Below, in pieces: positions 1 to 10,578 of a DNA stretch of 64,000 bases (position 1 is the first letter of the stretch; each line of letters opens with the position of its first letter). The stretch is from Ascochyta rabiei (taxonomy: Eukaryota > Ascomycota > Dothideomycetes > Pleosporales > Didymellaceae). Where the stretch lies: assembly GCF_004011695.2 (NCBI RefSeq), contig NC_082413.1:1843001-1907000 (forward strand). Reading direction: 5' to 3'. The notes beneath the pieces were generated by a model. The model worked only from the letters and a program-made list of their open reading frames with translations, was not told the origin of the DNA and did not search any database. The position numbers and the translations under genes were made by a program.

Positions 1-1620
1 CAGCAGTCTTGCGATAGTGCTCCAGGTGACATGAACTTCAGCAGTCACTGTTTTGCAGAAGCTTAGAATTCTCCGTGAGCGGTTGGAATTTTTGGTTACA
101 GTGAAGCATGTCCTCTCTTCAGGGCTCCAAGGTACATCATCTATGGCTAGGCCGCATGCCATTTGGCCTTAGGAAGCGATAGACTATAGGCTAGCCATAC
201 GCAGCAGAAACACGTTTAAAACATATCTAGAACTCATGTGTTGATATTTTTAATGTGTTTTAAATAGTCATCCCGTACTCCACAAGCTAGCTAATTACCT
301 AAGCAAGCTGATTACTTTTACTAAGACCACATTAAACCTCACTCTACCTACAATGCCTTAACGCAATAACAAGAAAACGCTCCTAGATAAAGCAGATATA
401 CAGATTACACTCTAGGCTATCTAACAAGACATAACACTCTTCTTGTAACGCGCTGCAGTAATCTTTAACGTGCCTTAAAGTACTCTTAGACTTATATGTT
501 TATAAACATAGGCGTAGCAGAGGGGGTACTATAACAGGCTAGGCCCTAGAACTACTGCCTTAGCGCATGAACGGCCTTAGGCGCTCTAGCTAACTAATCT
601 CTAGTCCTGTAGGTCCTTAGCAGAACTCTAGTAATATCTGTCTCTACTACAGACTCTTTTAGGCCTCTAGACTAGAGCCTGCCCTACTGCTACAGAGGCT
701 ACTGTAACGCACCAGTCCTTCCAAAGGTTCCTGTCCAGACCCATATCCGACTCATCTCCGACTTAGTGTCTTTACATCCCGTTTCTATCCCACATCCTGG
801 TCAGCACTCCAATTCTTCCTGGTACTTATAGGTATAAAGGTACGAGGTACAACAGGTCTAGATAGTTAGTTTTTAAGTATCCTTTCGTACAAGACCTATA
901 GGAATAGAACAATTCTCTGTGTAACTATCCCAGTGCTCCCATACACCTCGTAGCGGATACCCACGCCTATCAGAGACTTCTATCATCCTGCGTCGTTACA
1001 GCTACTAGAAGACTGTCCTACTGTTATGGAGGTTATCAGAGGACTACTAACCCTATAAATAGAACTTAAAGGGTTCTACTATACACATATAAATATACAT
1101 GTTCCTACGTATATAGAGAGGTATTAAATTTATTGAAGTTTTAAACTTGCACACAGCCCTTAGCAGCAAGCTCCTAACAGTAGCTAAAAGAGAAAGGCTT
1201 GGTTAAATTACAAAGTACCTCTAGCTTGCTAGTGTATGTTAGGACACGGCTCTGCCTACTGTGCTTAGTATGCTAAGAGGGTATTAATGCTTACTTAGAA
1301 GGTGAGACTTTTGGCTAGAACAGTACTTATCGCCAACAATAGGCTAGAGGTAGACGTTGTGCCACGTGCCGCGCCTCTCGGACAGCCATGCCCAACAAAA
1401 TGCTGTTTATTAGCATATTTCGTCAATAACGAAAACAAACCCCTAATGCAACTAAGAGCTTGGTCGACTTGAGGCAGTAGAACAGAGCACCTTTCTTTTC
1501 AAGAGGAGCGTCTAGCGACATTGTGGCGTTGAGTTGTAAATTGGTGAAGTAGAGTGCAATATAGTGGGGGTGCGCGTCACGCGCCCATCTGTGACATTTC
1601 ACTCAAAATGAAAATATAGA
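1..1620. repeat. AT-rich degenerate repeat region
   Basis: No credible gene is visible here. From about 274 the sequence matches the left end and 5' part of the pogo-like elements at 34125 and 63368 (CGTACTCCACAAGC, then the same order of blocks to about 490). It is therefore a 5' fragment of that family. Positions 703-887 form a second dispersed repeat, with an inverted copy at about 22003-22175. The rest is TA-rich with many stops in every frame, as expected of RIP-decayed DNA. Bases 1-230 and 1360-1620 have more normal composition but no reading frame I can assign. Confidence 0.6.
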
Positions 1621-2548
1621 CTAGGACTTCATCTCCATATCAGCGCCAGCACCAAGCAAAAGTCTAATCGTATCTAAATCCTCGCGTTCAATAGCGATGT
1701 GTAGAGCTGTAAGGCCCAATGCGTTGGTCTCGTTAACATTGATACCATTCCTCAACGCGAACAACACTGATGCCGAATTTCCTGATTGCACGGCAAGATG
1801 TAGTAGATTGTTCCCATTCCTATCGACGACGTGGAGGTTTGCGCCGTTCTCGGTGAGAAGCTTTGCAATGCTGTTTTGACCTCGGAGGACAGCCTTCTGC
1901 AGAGCGTTGAGAGGTGGAGACTCAGACGACCTTGCTGGTCGGGTCGTAGAAGCATTCTGAGCGGGCAAAAGTTAACAAATGTTTTTGTCGATACACCGTG
2001 GTCGCTCACCCCGGAAAACGTGTCATTTTCAACATTTATCCAGTGTGCTAGACTGTTCATTTCATGGCTATTCCGAGTGAACATCGCACCCTCTTGCATG
2101 GAAGGCATAAGGGACAGCGCTTCGAAATCATCGGCGTTGATGGCTGACTCTGAGGAAAGGGGAGTTTCTATTGTATCGTCCCAGAAACTGCCCAGCGATG
2201 TCGGAGCTGGTGTAGCCGTCGTCGTGCTTCCGTTTGAGTTTGCGGACGAAGACCTACTTACGTATGAGTCTAAAGCGGCTGTCGGTGGCCTTAAGGGATG
2301 TCCTTGTGTTGATACTGGTGAGCGAGATGCAAATGACTCGTTGGTATGGTCCGACTCTCGCTGTTGGAGCTTGACATTACGTCCTGACATTGGGTCAAGT
2401 GGGAGAAAGGGCAACGAATGTTGGAAAACTTACGGTACTTCCGTTGAGCGATTCTGTTCTGCGCCCTCCTACGCTCGGCGGCATCGGTGATTTCTCTCCA
2501 GTCATTCTCGTTTCCGACTGATGTCCTGCTGTCAGATTCTCTCGGCAT
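1621..2548 (-). CDS. bANK transcription factor (bZIP basic region plus ankyrin repeats), TOXE-like
   Basis: Three exons (2548-2434, 2383-2010, 1956-1621) join in frame to 274 aa. Residues 24-40 form a Yap/Pap1-type basic region (AERRRAQNRIAQRKYRR), but no leucine-zipper heptads follow. Residues 60-160 are a Ser/Thr-rich linker. Residues 175-274 hold about three ankyrin repeats (GNNLLHLAVQSGN, GLTALHIAIERED). A zipperless basic region with C-terminal ankyrins defines the bANK family, to which TOXE of the HC-toxin cluster and the apicidin regulator belong; these are cluster-specific activators. The protein is shorter than TOXE and ends within or just after a repeat, so a lost C-terminus is possible. 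It lies about 8 kb from the MFS gene, separated by transposons. Control of the 10-33 kb cluster is inference. Confidence 0.85.
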
Positions 2549-3592
2549 GTGTCGGATAGATAGATATCGTGCTGTAGATTAGAGAACCTTTGCGTTGGCT
2601 ATGCGGCGTTGTGCAAATATTTGGGAACGGCAAACATTTTTAAGGGCTCTTCGCCGCACATGTTACAGGGGGAAGTACGAAGGTAACTGAGCTAACAAGG
2701 TAATCGTCGCCGATCCTGTGTACTATGTACTGTGCGTGGTCATTACGGCCTCGTCGATGCTGCGACACTAACAGAAAGGCCCGGATCACGAACGCTTTGG
2801 GTGCTGTTTGTGTGGGTCGGAGGAAGATGAATTTGCTCTTCGAACCGTGATTGCGTCTAAGATGATGTTTTGCCGACAATTTCACTAGCAGTCCATCATC
2901 TGTTTTTGTCAATTATTACACTGATCCTCGTCCACCAGCATCCAGTGCGTGACTACGTCTGACCAATCAATTTTGCTAGCAGAGACTCTACTATTGTCGA
3001 CAAGATTTTCCAAGTCGGTACTACTAGCCAGAGTAAGTCCGTCAGGCGATCTTTTTTCAATTGTTCTAGCATAAGATCTAGCAACCATGTCCTGCTTAGA
3101 TCACAAGAGAATCGAGTTATAGATAAATTCAACTATTGAAGCCTGTAACGAATGTAGTCTACGCTACTTACGCGAATGCCTCATAAACGATTGCTTACTT
3201 CGACTCTCTCGCGACGATCTTCCAACGGTGGAAATCTTGAGTAGCAAGACAAGAGTGAACTACTGTTTACCGAGAGAACGGTGCATAACACGCGTCTACG
3301 CGTATAGAAAGGTATAGATATAACAATATGACTACATATGTTCGTGAAATGCGATGGAAACTCTTCTTCTATCTTATAACACCCTTCAACAAAATGGTTA
3401 ACCAAGTGGTTCTTCGTCCAAGTTACCGAATAGAGCTGACACGGGCAGGTAAGACCGTGAGCCTCAGGACGCGTCATTTCAGGCATGTCTGCAATATGCC
3501 CAAGCAGATGTTCTACAAGGGGTGGACATGAATAGGCGAGAATACGAAAGGCACCTTAATCTCTTTTCAGAATAGAGGTTAACAATCTACTT
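2549..3592. other. Intergenic, no supported gene
   Basis: Upstream region of the bANK gene. Several ORFs of 60-100 codons exist (for example minus 2912-2640 and 3486-3181), but none has a recognisable domain or splice structure. I see no gene. Confidence 0.4.
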
Positions 3593-3821
3593 GGTATCCG
3601 GCGAAAGTAAAGTCCCATGGACAGTGCGGTGGGTCTTGTGCAGAAACGTCTATTAATGTTTATAACAAACGCGCACAGACGCTTTTGCAGACAACAAAAG
3701 GAAAAGATGTCCGCTAATTGGTGGAAAGCCAAGAAAACCTTGGGAGTCGGACTTGCCAAGCCTCTGCTTTTCCTCCACATTGCACTGGCCATGGGACTCT
3801 ACTTTTGCCGGATACCATAGT
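3593..3821. mobile_element. Miniature inverted-repeat element (MITE-like), about 230 bp
   Basis: The two ends are imperfect inverted repeats about 35 bp long. The left end reads TGGTATCCGGCGAAAGTAAA and continues through GTCCCATGGACAGTGC. The right end, reverse-complemented, reads TGGTATCCGGCAAAAGTAGA then GTCCCATGGCCAGTGC. The roughly 160 bp between them encode nothing recognisable. A non-autonomous DNA transposon is the simplest reading. The target duplication is not clear. Confidence 0.6.
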
Positions 3822-3845
3822 ACACAGCTTTATTGGTACATACAA

Positions 3846-3967
3846 GGGGCGTGCCTGAACAGAGCAGAAATACGAGCTGCTTGCACTGAGCATCTAGCGA
3901 TCTTTTACAAGAAGAAAACCCCGGCTGTAGCAAATTGCATTTCTGCTCCTTCAGGCACCCCCCTTGT
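3846..3967 (-). repeat. Fold-back unit 1 of 3 (inverted copy)
   Basis: This 122 bp unit starts CAAGGGGCGTGCCTGAACAG and ends with the inverse, TTCAGGCACCCCCCTTG. The core contains GATCTTTTACAAGAAGAAAA. Reverse-complemented, it aligns along its full length with unit 2 at 3998-4119, so it is the same element in the opposite orientation. Confidence 0.7.
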
Positions 3968-3997
3968 AGCAAAGCGGGAGTGGCCGGTCGTATTCCA

Positions 3998-4119
3998 AGG
4001 GGGGTGCCTGAACAGAGTAGAAACAGGATTTGTCGCAGCTGGGTTCTTCTTCTTGTAAAAGATCACTAGATGCTCGGTGCAAGCGGCACGTAATTCCACT
4101 CCGTTCAGGCACCCCCCTT
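3998..4119 (+). repeat. Fold-back unit 2 of 3
   Basis: Starts CAAGGGGGGTGCCTGAACAG and ends GTTCAGGCACCCCCCTTG. The core holds TTCTTCTTGTAAAAGATCAC and CTAGATGCTC, the complement of unit 1. It is separated from unit 1 by 30 bp. Confidence 0.7.
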
Positions 4120-4139
4120 GTCTCGTCCGTTGATACCCA

Positions 4140-4252
4140 GGCCTGAACGGATTGGAATTCGGTTTGCCCCATCCGGGGTTTTTCTCTTGTAGAAGATCAC
4201 CGAATACTCAGTGCTACCAGGTTCGTGTTCCAGTCCATTCAGGAACCCCTTT
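4140..4252 (+). repeat. Fold-back unit 3 of 3 (diverged)
   Basis: Starts GCCTGAACGGATTGGAATTC and ends TTCAGGAACCCCTTTG. The core GGGGTTTTTCTCTTGTAGAA followed by GATCACCGAATACTCAGTGC matches unit 2 with substitutions. Same orientation as unit 2. Confidence 0.6.
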
Positions 4253-4849
4253 GTACGACGATGCGGCCCATGGACCAGTGGACCGACAACCGCACTTCCG
4301 TGCTCCACGCCGGGCCGCGCACGTCCCGCACATCCTCTTCCCGTCACCTGCACGATGTCTCTCATAAACGATCGTTCCCAGCGGTGCCGTCTGTCCACTA
4401 ATGCCACCCGGCATGCAAGGAATTTCCTTTCTCTTCTTGATCTTGTTAAGACGTCTTCCGCATTGTCGTGAAACAAGTGTGAAGCTGATCTGACAAATCC
4501 CGCCATTCTCGATGCCACAGAAATGATCAATGTTCCGATCCGGCCAAGGACAAGGGCCTCACCGCTTGAGAGCGTCCGTAGTGTCGCCGATCGGCTAAGT
4601 CAAGTCGTCGAAGCTTCTTTGAAATAGGCATGCACATCCGTCTCGAAGCGTCTGGGCGGGCGATGGACGCTACTGTGGTTAGCAGGGGTGCTCGGCTGTA
4701 ATATTCGGGTATTTTGAGCTCAGCTTTGTCATCTTTTATATACAAATCTTAGTACTTTGTATAACTTAGCCCGCCTACGCGTTAACTACTGCCTGGCAAC
4801 AGTCATGCATAGTACCTATGATCTCCTAGAGAGTCTTAGGGGTTATTAA
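4253..4849. other. Intergenic, no supported gene
   Basis: GC-balanced stretch with overlapping short ORFs on both strands (for example minus 4530-4105), but no domain, splice pattern or start context I can support. The last 100 bp may belong to the transposon that follows. Confidence 0.35.
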
Positions 4850-5780
4850 TCCTTAAGCCTCCTTCACAATACCCCTAAGCTCATTATAGCTACGCTGCCT
4901 CCCTGCAGGTAGGTCAGGGTAGTAGTACTCTATATATTCCTTCATCCTGTTCCAGACCTCCTCAATTGGGTTAAGGTCTGGTGAGTATGGGGGCCAGTAG
5001 ATAGGTGTTATGCTTCTCTCTTAGAGCTCGTTAAGGGTGTAACCTGCTGCATAACATAGGGCAGAATCCTGCATGAATTGAAGGTCTAGGTTAAGAGTAA
5101 GCCACCCGTGAATAAGAGGGACAATCCTCTGACAGTACCTCTCCTTATTAACACTCTTTAATTCCTTCTCCTAGAACAGGGAGGGACCTTTTGTATACCT
5201 AAAGAAGCAAGCCTAGAACATCTACCTACGCTTCTTAGGTACCTTATCCAGTATACAGGTAGGATTAAGCTCCTCTCCAGCCTTCCTTGTAACCCATTTT
5301 CTGCGGTGCCTTCCCCCAGTTATACAGGTCTCGTCACTCCACAGGATCCTTCAATACTACCAAGGCTCCCATGATAGATGCTGGGTTGCCCATTTAAGGC
5401 GGAGATCCTTTACATCAGCAGTAAGAGATGGCTTAGCAATAGCAACTCTGCGTGCATACCCTCTTCTTTGTAAGGCCCAGCGGATAACGTGTTCTGTCAC
5501 ACCCTAGGCCTTAAAAGGACTATTAGCAAGGGTGAAGTACGTCATTTGACGCGTGCGTCGTGACGATAAGACAAAAGCCTCAAGCTTGTTAACTTAAGCC
5601 TCTGTGAGGGTACGCGGGCGACCTTCTCGGCGTCTTAGAGTGACCTGCTCGCTAGCAATTGCGTAGCCAACTTGTCTCTCTGTTATCTTGAGAAGGCTGA
5701 CCATAGACTGGTGGGTATGGCCAGTAAGGGCGAGAGTCTGCACCTAGAGACGCTCATCTCGCGATAGGTACCGGTGGCGG
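4850..5780 (-). pseudogene. Dead Tc1/mariner-family transposase
   Basis: Read on the minus strand, one frame gives an almost full-length transposase (about 300 codons) broken by several TAG/TAA stops. Landmarks, N- to C-terminal, are a helix-turn-helix region (LLKITERQVGYAI), WSDET (first catalytic Asp, near 5330), FMQDSALCYAA (second Asp; normally QDNAPCH, so N-to-S and H-to-Y changes of C-to-T type, near 5070), and PPYSPDLNPIEEVW (third Asp, near 4975). This is the DD34D signature of Tc1/mariner elements. Terminal repeats were not located. Confidence 0.85.
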
Positions 5781-6124
5781 GGGAGGTGGATGGCGGGGAT
5801 GCCGGCTGAGTTGATGTGGGATGAGTAGACATTCTGATGAACTGTAGGTGTGGGCAGAGACACGTCAGCACAGAAAATTAGGTAGGATTTGGTGTAATCC
5901 TGTCCGTAGAGCCATTCCGCGTAATCCGGTTTGCACCCCTGCTGTGCGGACCCACCCACACTACTTATGCCTGTAACTATAGTAGTGTGCATTGCTTGGT
6001 CCGCAGCAACGTGCATCATTCAGCCGGCGTTGACGTGAGCACCCTGTCGTCGCTCGAATCAACACACGCATGAAACGGAACTGGCGATGCTGCGCTCTCT
6101 GTGGCGAACGGAAACATGCAATTA
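5781..6124. other. Intergenic, left flank of the intact Fot1 element
   Basis: An open frame on minus 6019-5744 overlaps the end of the dead transposase, but I recognise no domain. It may be the 5' part of that transposon. The TA target dinucleotide of the Fot1-like insertion is at 6123-6124. Confidence 0.3.
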
Positions 6125-7902
6125 AGATCGGCCCCCTAGTGTTCGGCCACCCCTAGTGTTCGGCCACCCAACACAACGCGTTACTCTGTTTTTGACGCTC
6201 TATACTCTCAACGCCACGCCATCAAAATGGATCCCCGTGAAGTGGCTATACAATCTGCTATCGCTGATCTCAATTCTGGTGTTTTTACAAGCCAACGGCA
6301 GGCTGCCAAGGCCTATGGCGTCCCCCGATCAACGATCCAAGAGCGCCTCAGCAGTCGCCAACCCAACGCGATAGCTCATCATCAACAGCAGCGATTGACT
6401 CCAGAACAAGAGCAATTTCTAGTAAATTGGATACTTGAAGAGGACTCACGCGCACAGCCACCCTCCCATCCACGCGTACGAGAAATGGCTACCCTTATCC
6501 TCCACATGAACGGCGACTACGAGCCACTCGGGCATAAATGGGTAACCCATTTCATCACGCGTAACCCACGCGTCGCCTCTATAGTTGGCCGAAAGATTGA
6601 GAGCGCAAGGACTACAGCAGCCAACTATGAGACTATACGCGCGTTTCTAGAGTTGTTTGAGCGTACGCGGATTGAGCTGGGTATACAATATAAGGACATA
6701 TGGAACATGGATGAGACTGGGGTAGGCCTTGGGGTATGTAGCAACTCCCGTGTGGTTGCTAGCTCGTCAAAGAAGAAGGCTTACGTCAAATCCCCAGAGG
6801 ATCGTGAGTGGGTGTCTATTATTGAGTCCATCTCAGCCGTTGGCAAGAAGCTTCAATGCCTAGTCATCTTCAAAGGCAAGCATCTACAATCCACGTGGTT
6901 CCCAGCACAAGGGGTACCTGATTGGCTCTATACAACGTCAGAGAATGGATGGACGTTAAATGCTATTGGATCTGAGTGGCTGAAGCGGATTTTTCTGCCT
7001 CAAACTACACCTCAACCCGGTCGCTGGCGGTTACTTATACTGGATGGCCACGGCTCTCATATCCCGATAGACTTCATGTGGCTCTGTAAGCAGAGCAAGG
7101 TCTATCTCCTATACCTCCCGCCTCACGCGTCACACGTCCTCCAGCCGCTAGATCTGGCTCCATTCTCAGTACTCAAATCTCGTTACCGTAGCGGGATCCG
7201 AGCCCTCTCAGCACTTGATGACGCAGCACCTATCAAGAAGGAGCGCTTTGTCACATCATACAATAAGGCGAGAGATGAGGGACTATCTGAGAGAGTCATA
7301 CGAGCCGGGTGGAAGGCTGCTGGCCTCTGCCCATACAACCCAGACCTTGTACTGCTCTCATCTCAAGTATCAGGCCGGCCTATCACTCCTCCACCATCTA
7401 CTCAAGCCTCAGATGACGTGTTTGCCACGCCTCAGAGCTCACAGGCCTTGTACAAGGCTCAGCAGCTTATTCTATCAGAATCTCATTCACGGAGCACACG
7501 CCTGATGCTTGGCAAGGCAGGCAAGGCTATTGCCAGAGCCAACACCCGCGCAGCTCGGCTAGAATTTGAAAATCAACGCCTCAAGTATCAATTAGATAGT
7601 GCTACTATTACTCACTCAAGAAAGCGAGTTCAAGTTAATCCAAATGAGCGCTATAGCAACGTTGAGGCGATTAAGGCTGCTATAGATCGGGCAGCAGCAT
7701 TACAAGCTGAGCAGGCATCACGGCAAGGAGAAGACGAAGCTAAAAAGGCGGCAGCAGCAGCAGCAGCTCTTACGCTTCAGTCTATGTGTACAGAGTGGCA
7801 ATTGTAATCGTTGTTGTTGAAAAATCACGACTCAAAATAGTGAAGCTTACTTGGGTGAGGTGGCCGAACACTAGGGGTGGCCGAACACTAGGGGGCCGAT
7901 CT
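6125..7902 (+). mobile_element. Intact Fot1/pogo-type DNA transposon, 1778 bp
   Basis: The element has perfect 44 bp terminal inverted repeats (6125-6168 and 7859-7902). They begin AGATCGGCCCCCTAGTGTTC and are flanked by TA on both sides (6123-6124 and 7903-7904), the usual target duplication of this superfamily. Each repeat holds two direct copies of CCTAGTGTTCGGCCACC. The only gene is the transposase, uninterrupted. Neither repeats nor gene show the decay seen in every other transposon here, so the insertion is probably recent. Confidence 0.95.
6227..7807 (+). CDS. Fot1/pogo-family transposase, full length
   Basis: A 526 aa protein that should excise and reinsert the surrounding element in the nucleus. 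Residues 1-45 form a Psq/pogo-type helix-turn-helix (SQRQAAKAYGVPRSTIQERL). Residues 55-125 are a CENP-B/Tc5-type DNA-binding domain (GHKWVTHFITRNP). Residues 150-320 are the DDE endonuclease, with D162 in WNMDETG, D273 in LILDGHGSH and D309 in HVLQPLDL; D273 and D309 are 35 residues apart (DD35D). The C-terminus (residues 425-526) is a charged, alanine-rich likely coiled coil. It is a single exon starting at the first ATG about 100 bp inside the left repeat. All catalytic residues are present, so it may be active. Confidence 0.95.
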   Translation: MDPREVAIQSAIADLNSGVFTSQRQAAKAYGVPRSTIQERLSSRQPNAIAHHQQQRLTPEQEQFLVNWILEEDSRAQPPSHPRVREMATLILHMNGDYEPLGHKWVTHFITRNPRVASIVGRKIESARTTAANYETIRAFLELFERTRIELGIQYKDIWNMDETGVGLGVCSNSRVVASSSKKKAYVKSPEDREWVSIIESISAVGKKLQCLVIFKGKHLQSTWFPAQGVPDWLYTTSENGWTLNAIGSEWLKRIFLPQTTPQPGRWRLLILDGHGSHIPIDFMWLCKQSKVYLLYLPPHASHVLQPLDLAPFSVLKSRYRSGIRALSALDDAAPIKKERFVTSYNKARDEGLSERVIRAGWKAAGLCPYNPDLVLLSSQVSGRPITPPPSTQASDDVFATPQSSQALYKAQQLILSESHSRSTRLMLGKAGKAIARANTRAARLEFENQRLKYQLDSATITHSRKRVQVNPNERYSNVEAIKAAIDRAAALQAEQASRQGEDEAKKAAAAAAALTLQSMCTEWQL

Positions 7903-7904
7903 TA

Positions 7905-8864
7905 GCGGCGCCGAAATCTTGCTCGTGACATGGAAAGTACATCGGAGAAACTTTTGTTTGCATAGTTAGTGCTTCGATGCATGGACGGGAGATCTGAAGT
8001 CGTCAGAGCTGACGGCAGTGTGCCTAGGGCTCTGTCTGGTACTCAGGTATGTCACCTACCTTACTTGAATCACGCCATATGCCATTTAGAGACATTCAAA
8101 AGAACGTTTGGCTCTATACAGAATCAGTTGGAGCAGTAGCTGTTGTTAGTGCATTTAGGCAGAGTGTTGTCGTGATGTTCTCGATGGCAGGCGTTTCAAA
8201 CCCATGTCAGACCGGAAACAAACTGCCGACTACGAAGTCGATATTCCACGGAAGGGAACTCCAGGAAGACGTCGAGTGTGACTAGTATTACCATGTAAAT
8301 GAAGGCAGAGACAGAGATTGATGCCTGTGACCTCTCTGCTTCGTAACTGAAAGAATGCAGCAGCTTTTGAGAGAATGGGTACGAAAAGCGTGCAATCCCT
8401 TGCAAGGAGACCGAGTAAAGCCTTGATGAGTTTGTTAGGCACCTGCTACAATTGGCGTACCCCAACATGTAAGCGGTGTTATTGTCCTTAGATCGGACAA
8501 TTTGGTCGGTAAATTTAAAATTGCGCGTTCCTAGGTATCGAAACCTACGTACACGCTACGATCCGCAAAATACGTAAAAGGAAAGGACAAGGGGGGACAA
8601 TACTTACCGATGTGACTGTTGATTCATTGGTCACGGGGTGGTCGTAACGTTTTGCAAACAACCAATAACTGCGGGCACCATTAAAGTGCTCTCACATAGA
8701 CGCAGGCCTATAAGGTCAACTACGCAGCCCATCCATGACTCTTTTAAGGGCCGATGAGCCCAGATTTACAAGTGCTGTAAAACCAGATCCCGCGATCCCG
8801 TCTTCTGCTTCTTCCTGCCAGCCTGACCGACTTCTCGGCCTCGTGCATCTGTTGAGTCTTCAAA
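7905..8864. other. Intergenic, no supported gene
   Basis: Right flank of the Fot1-like element. Short ORFs on both strands (plus 8049-8285, minus 8468-8196) have no recognisable content. Confidence 0.35.
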
Positions 8865-9700
8865 ATGGAAACGAAGAGATGGGTAATGCTTGGCAGGAGA
8901 ATTAGACAGTTAGAGTGTATTAGTTTTTGGGCAGATACTAACCACAGATGTCAGAGAACAACCCCGACGTGATGAACCAGCTTGCAGCGACGTTAGGCCT
9001 GTCGGCTGAGCTCCAGTTCTACGACGTGTATTCTCTAGATGAGCCTGAACTACTCGCACATATCCCGCATCCTGCTTTGGCTCTACTGGTCATCATTCCT
9101 CTTACATCAGCCTGGGATCGGAGCCGCAAGGTCGAAGACGCCGAAAAAGGTCCCTATGTGGGCTCTGGCCCTGAATAGCCCGTCATATGGTTCAAGCAGA
9201 CTATCGGTCATGCCTGTGGGTCGATTGGTGTACTACACAGTCTAATCAACAGTCAAGCCGCCGAGTTCATCATGCCGAATTCCAGTCTCGCAGAGATACG
9301 AAGCCACGCCACACCTCTAGACGTGACCAAACGCGCCGAAATGTTATACAACAGCGAGCCGTTCGAGCGTGCTCACAAGTCAGTTGAGCAGTCTGGCGAC
9401 AGTGAAGCGGATGTGACAGGTGAGCGAGAGGGCGGGCATTTTGTGAGTTTTGTCAAAAGTGGCGGGAAGCTATGGGAGCTTGAAGGATCTAGAAATGGCC
9501 CGCTAGATAGAGGAGCACTTTCTGACGATGAAGACGTTCTCAGTCCCCAAGCACTAGAGATGGGTATCAAGCGAATCATCAAGTTGAACACGAACGGAGG
9601 GAGGAAATTTCTTGGATTTAGCTGCATTGCACTGGCTCGCAGGTGGGCTGAAGATTGTATCACGCTTTGTGGATGCACGATGCTACTTTCGGAAACCTAG
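8865..9700 (+). pseudogene. Ubiquitin C-terminal hydrolase (peptidase C12, UCH-L/YUH1 type), broken
   Basis: Exon 1 (8865-8882) encodes only METKRW. After an intron to 8947 the frame runs from MSENNPDVMNQLAATLGL onward. The match to cysteine-type deubiquitinases that trim ubiquitin C-termini is clear: FYDVYSLDEPELLAHIP, then WFKQTIGHACGSIGVLHSL with the oxyanion Gln and catalytic Cys, then GGHFVSFV with the catalytic His. Two defects are visible. An in-frame TAG at 9175-9177 falls just before the catalytic Cys segment. The usual Asp in the ELDG motif is Glu (WELEGS). The stop could be C-to-T decay of a Gln codon. Unless it is read through, the product lacks its active site. The 3' end is uncertain and an extra intron near 9640 is possible. 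Confidence 0.8.
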
Positions 9701-10578
9701 TTGAAATAAAAAGTACTGTTTCCTCCCCGAAAAGAGATATGTGGAAGCATGACGGCTACTTCGATCTTCCTACACGAGAATAAGGGGGGGACATGCTGTA
9801 TATGGGACTCTAGTCGCGCCCATGCTGTTTAATTACACCTTAAGATTAAGAGATACCTACTGACCAAGCTGCCGTCACAGAAGTCAGTAAGCAAATCATG
9901 TATGCCGTCAGGAACAGATCTTACCCGATAAAGCTTACCCGACACCCAGTGAAGTGATTAGTGTAGCCTGGTTGTCGGCGAAAGCACTGTGCGCGAAGAG
10001 TTGATATTGTTTGTTTCAAGAAACTCATACTCTTTCAGGTTCTCACCGATATATTACTGGGAACTCGCCTTTCTCACGGCCCATGAAGCTCAAAGTGAGA
10101 TCTCGGAACTGCCCATTCGGTTTTAAACACCCGGCTGCCAATAACTGCTTTTGACGACTTTCAAGTACAGGATCATCTGAATAACACCCCTACGTATGCT
10201 ACGTGGCTCCTTGCGATCCCATCGTAGAAGAGAGCTTTGAAATCATCAGGTTCAAGATTTTTTGTCCAGAAGCGTGTGCGGATCAGGTTATGCGTTCCCT
10301 ATAACCATGGGATCGTTTTGTCACGATCATATCCTGACGCGTACTCGGCATGCTTGCCTTTACATTCCCCTGTCTTGACATTAATAAGATCCGATTATCC
10401 ATCTCAGATCTTCCTTACGACACTTTGTGTGTGGCATTTTCTCGCGATTCCGGGAGTCACGCTGTGGCCTGATTTTATGATGTCATCTTTTAGGGAGCGG
10501 GAAAGATTTGGAACACAGACAGAAGCAAACCAATGCATACAGCTTGAGTCAGAAGGAAACAGTTCCTATGAAATCCAA
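9701..10578. other. Intergenic, no supported gene
   Basis: Between the hydrolase relic and the 3' end of the transporter. An AAGCTTACCC at 9931 partly resembles the cluster motif (GGTAAGCTT on the minus strand) but is not next to a start. The ORF at 10237-10617 overlaps the transporter end and looks accidental. Confidence 0.4.

Noticed and set aside
1831..2490. 219-codon plus-strand ORF
   Set aside because: It overlaps the bANK gene antisense, which has clear domains and splice sites.
2640..2912. 90-codon minus-strand ORF upstream of the bANK gene
   Set aside because: No domain, no splice evidence and poor start context; not supported as a gene.
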